DNA from: Comamonadaceae bacterium | GTDB taxonomy: Bacteria > Pseudomonadota > Gammaproteobacteria > Burkholderiales > Burkholderiaceae_C | Length of the DNA stretch: 64,000 bases | Assembly: GCA_947450895.1 (NCBI GenBank) | Contig: CANFWT010000007.1 | Span: forward strand, 1 to 64,000 | Reading direction: 5' to 3' | In this document: piece by piece, positions 63,553 through 64,000 of the stretch | Position numbering within the stretch: position 1 is the stretch's first letter | Layout of the letters: every line of letters starts with the position of its first letter | Position numbers and translations under genes: made by a program | The notes under the pieces: generated by a model | The model's database searches: none | What the model saw: the letters and a program-made list of their open reading frames with translations, nothing else | What the model was told of the DNA's origin: nothing

Positions 63553-64000
63553 ATGGCCATGACGAAGTACCTCACTCTCGAAGACGCCATCGGGAAAACC
63601 CCCTTGGTGGCCTTGCAACGCATAGGCGCCGCGGACAACCAGTCCCGTAAAAACGTGGTTTTGGGCAAATTGGAGGGCAACAACCCGGCCGGCTCCGTCA
63701 AAGACCGCCCGGCGCTGTCCATGATCCAGCGCGCGCAGGAGCGTGGCGATATCAAGCCCGGCGACACGCTGATTGAGGCCACCTCGGGCAACACCGGCAT
63801 CGCCCTGGCCATGGCGGCGGCCATCAAGGGCTACCGCATGGTGCTCATCATGCCCGAGGACTTGTCGATAGAGCGGGTGCAAACCATGAAGGCCTTTGGC
63901 GCCGAACTCATCCTCACGCCCAAAAGCGGCGGCATGGAATACGCCCGCGACTTGGCCGAAACCATGCAGCGCGAAGGCAAGGGCAGGGTGCTCGACCAGT
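63553..64000 (+). CDS. cysM: Cysteine synthase B (partial, runs off right edge)
   Basis: About 149 residues are visible. The PLP-dependent beta-substitution enzyme makes cysteine from O-acetylserine and sulphide or thiosulphate. Seen: LEGNNPAGSVKDRPALSMI with the PLP lysine in SVKD, and TLIEATSGNTGIALAMAAA, the phosphate/Asn loop. The SVKDR and GNTGIALA signatures and the short N-terminus fit CysM. Two ATGs six bases apart are possible starts. Confidence 0.93.
   Translation, partial: MAMTKYLTLEDAIGKTPLVALQRIGAADNQSRKNVVLGKLEGNNPAGSVKDRPALSMIQRAQERGDIKPGDTLIEATSGNTGIALAMAAAIKGYRMVLIMPEDLSIERVQTMKAFGAELILTPKSGGMEYARDLAETMQREGKGRVLDQ

Noticed and set aside
1-64000. CRISPR arrays, tRNA or rRNA genes, IS elements
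   Set aside because: No regularly spaced repeats, tRNA cloverleaf-like segments, rRNA stretches, transposases or integrases were recognised by eye. A dedicated tRNA and Infernal scan would settle short RNA genes.

Overview
The window reads as a chromosomal segment of a Gram-negative betaproteobacterium, most likely a Comamonadaceae member (Rhodoferax/Polaromonas-like). This is an inference from the high GC of the core genes, the Burkholderiales-style run rnm-yciO-M50 protease-trpS, and the general look of dinG, trmB, gluQ, trhO and cysM. No rRNA, tRNA or CRISPR array was recognised. Three accessory blocks interrupt the housekeeping background.

Block A (1-~5,500, all leftward) looks like a horizontally acquired island. 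A group-1-like sigma-70 factor carries N-terminal ankyrin repeats and a novel C-terminal tail. It is coupled by an ATGA overlap to a GHKL (MORC/MutL/Hsp90-like) ATPase that runs off the left edge. Upstream sits a tight trio: a TIGR04255 protein, a putative lipoprotein, and a His/Cys protein that may be a permuted NlpC/P60 enzyme. About 870 bp without a convincing gene separate the island from the core chromosome.

6,364-15,035 is mixed core and accessory sequence: an Fe-S protein, a DUF1330-like membrane protein, dinG, an exported transglutaminase, an exported alpha/beta hydrolase, a small coiled-coil lipoprotein, and an SDR with a GlcG-like protein.

Block B (15,061-30,415) is a complete cellulose/cello-oligosaccharide locus. 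Secreted GH9, lipoprotein GH5 and two lipoproteins built from a shared, apparently undescribed module act outside. A LamB-type porin crosses the outer membrane. A binding protein with two permeases and a MalK-type ATPase imports the oligosaccharides, and a cytoplasmic GH1 hydrolyses them. A divergent LacI-family regulator is flanked by two matching palindromic operators.

30,437-46,935 is mostly core: two RluA-type pseudouridine synthases, trmB, gluQ, an FAD oxidoreductase, LysR/pirin/flavodoxin, an LplT-like transporter, trhO, an EamA transporter, trpS, an M50 protease, yciO, rnm and a two-gene multiheme cytochrome c operon.

Block C (47,157-52,702, AT-rich, rightward) has two giant fusion proteins of surface-polysaccharide synthesis. 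One is a Wzt-type ABC ATPase with a Wzt C-terminal domain fused to an FkbM methyltransferase. The other is FkbM fused to two GT4 glycosyltransferases. No Wzm permease lies in the window. The Wzt-FkbM fusion may place chain capping and cap recognition in one polypeptide.

52,826-64,000 returns to metabolism: an acyl-CoA ligase, GNAT, a KAS III-like enzyme, a DsbA-fold isomerase, an SDR, a MetE-C-like protein, a DUF1993 protein, a D-lactate dehydrogenase-type FAD oxidase, an OmpR/histidine kinase pair and the start of cysM.
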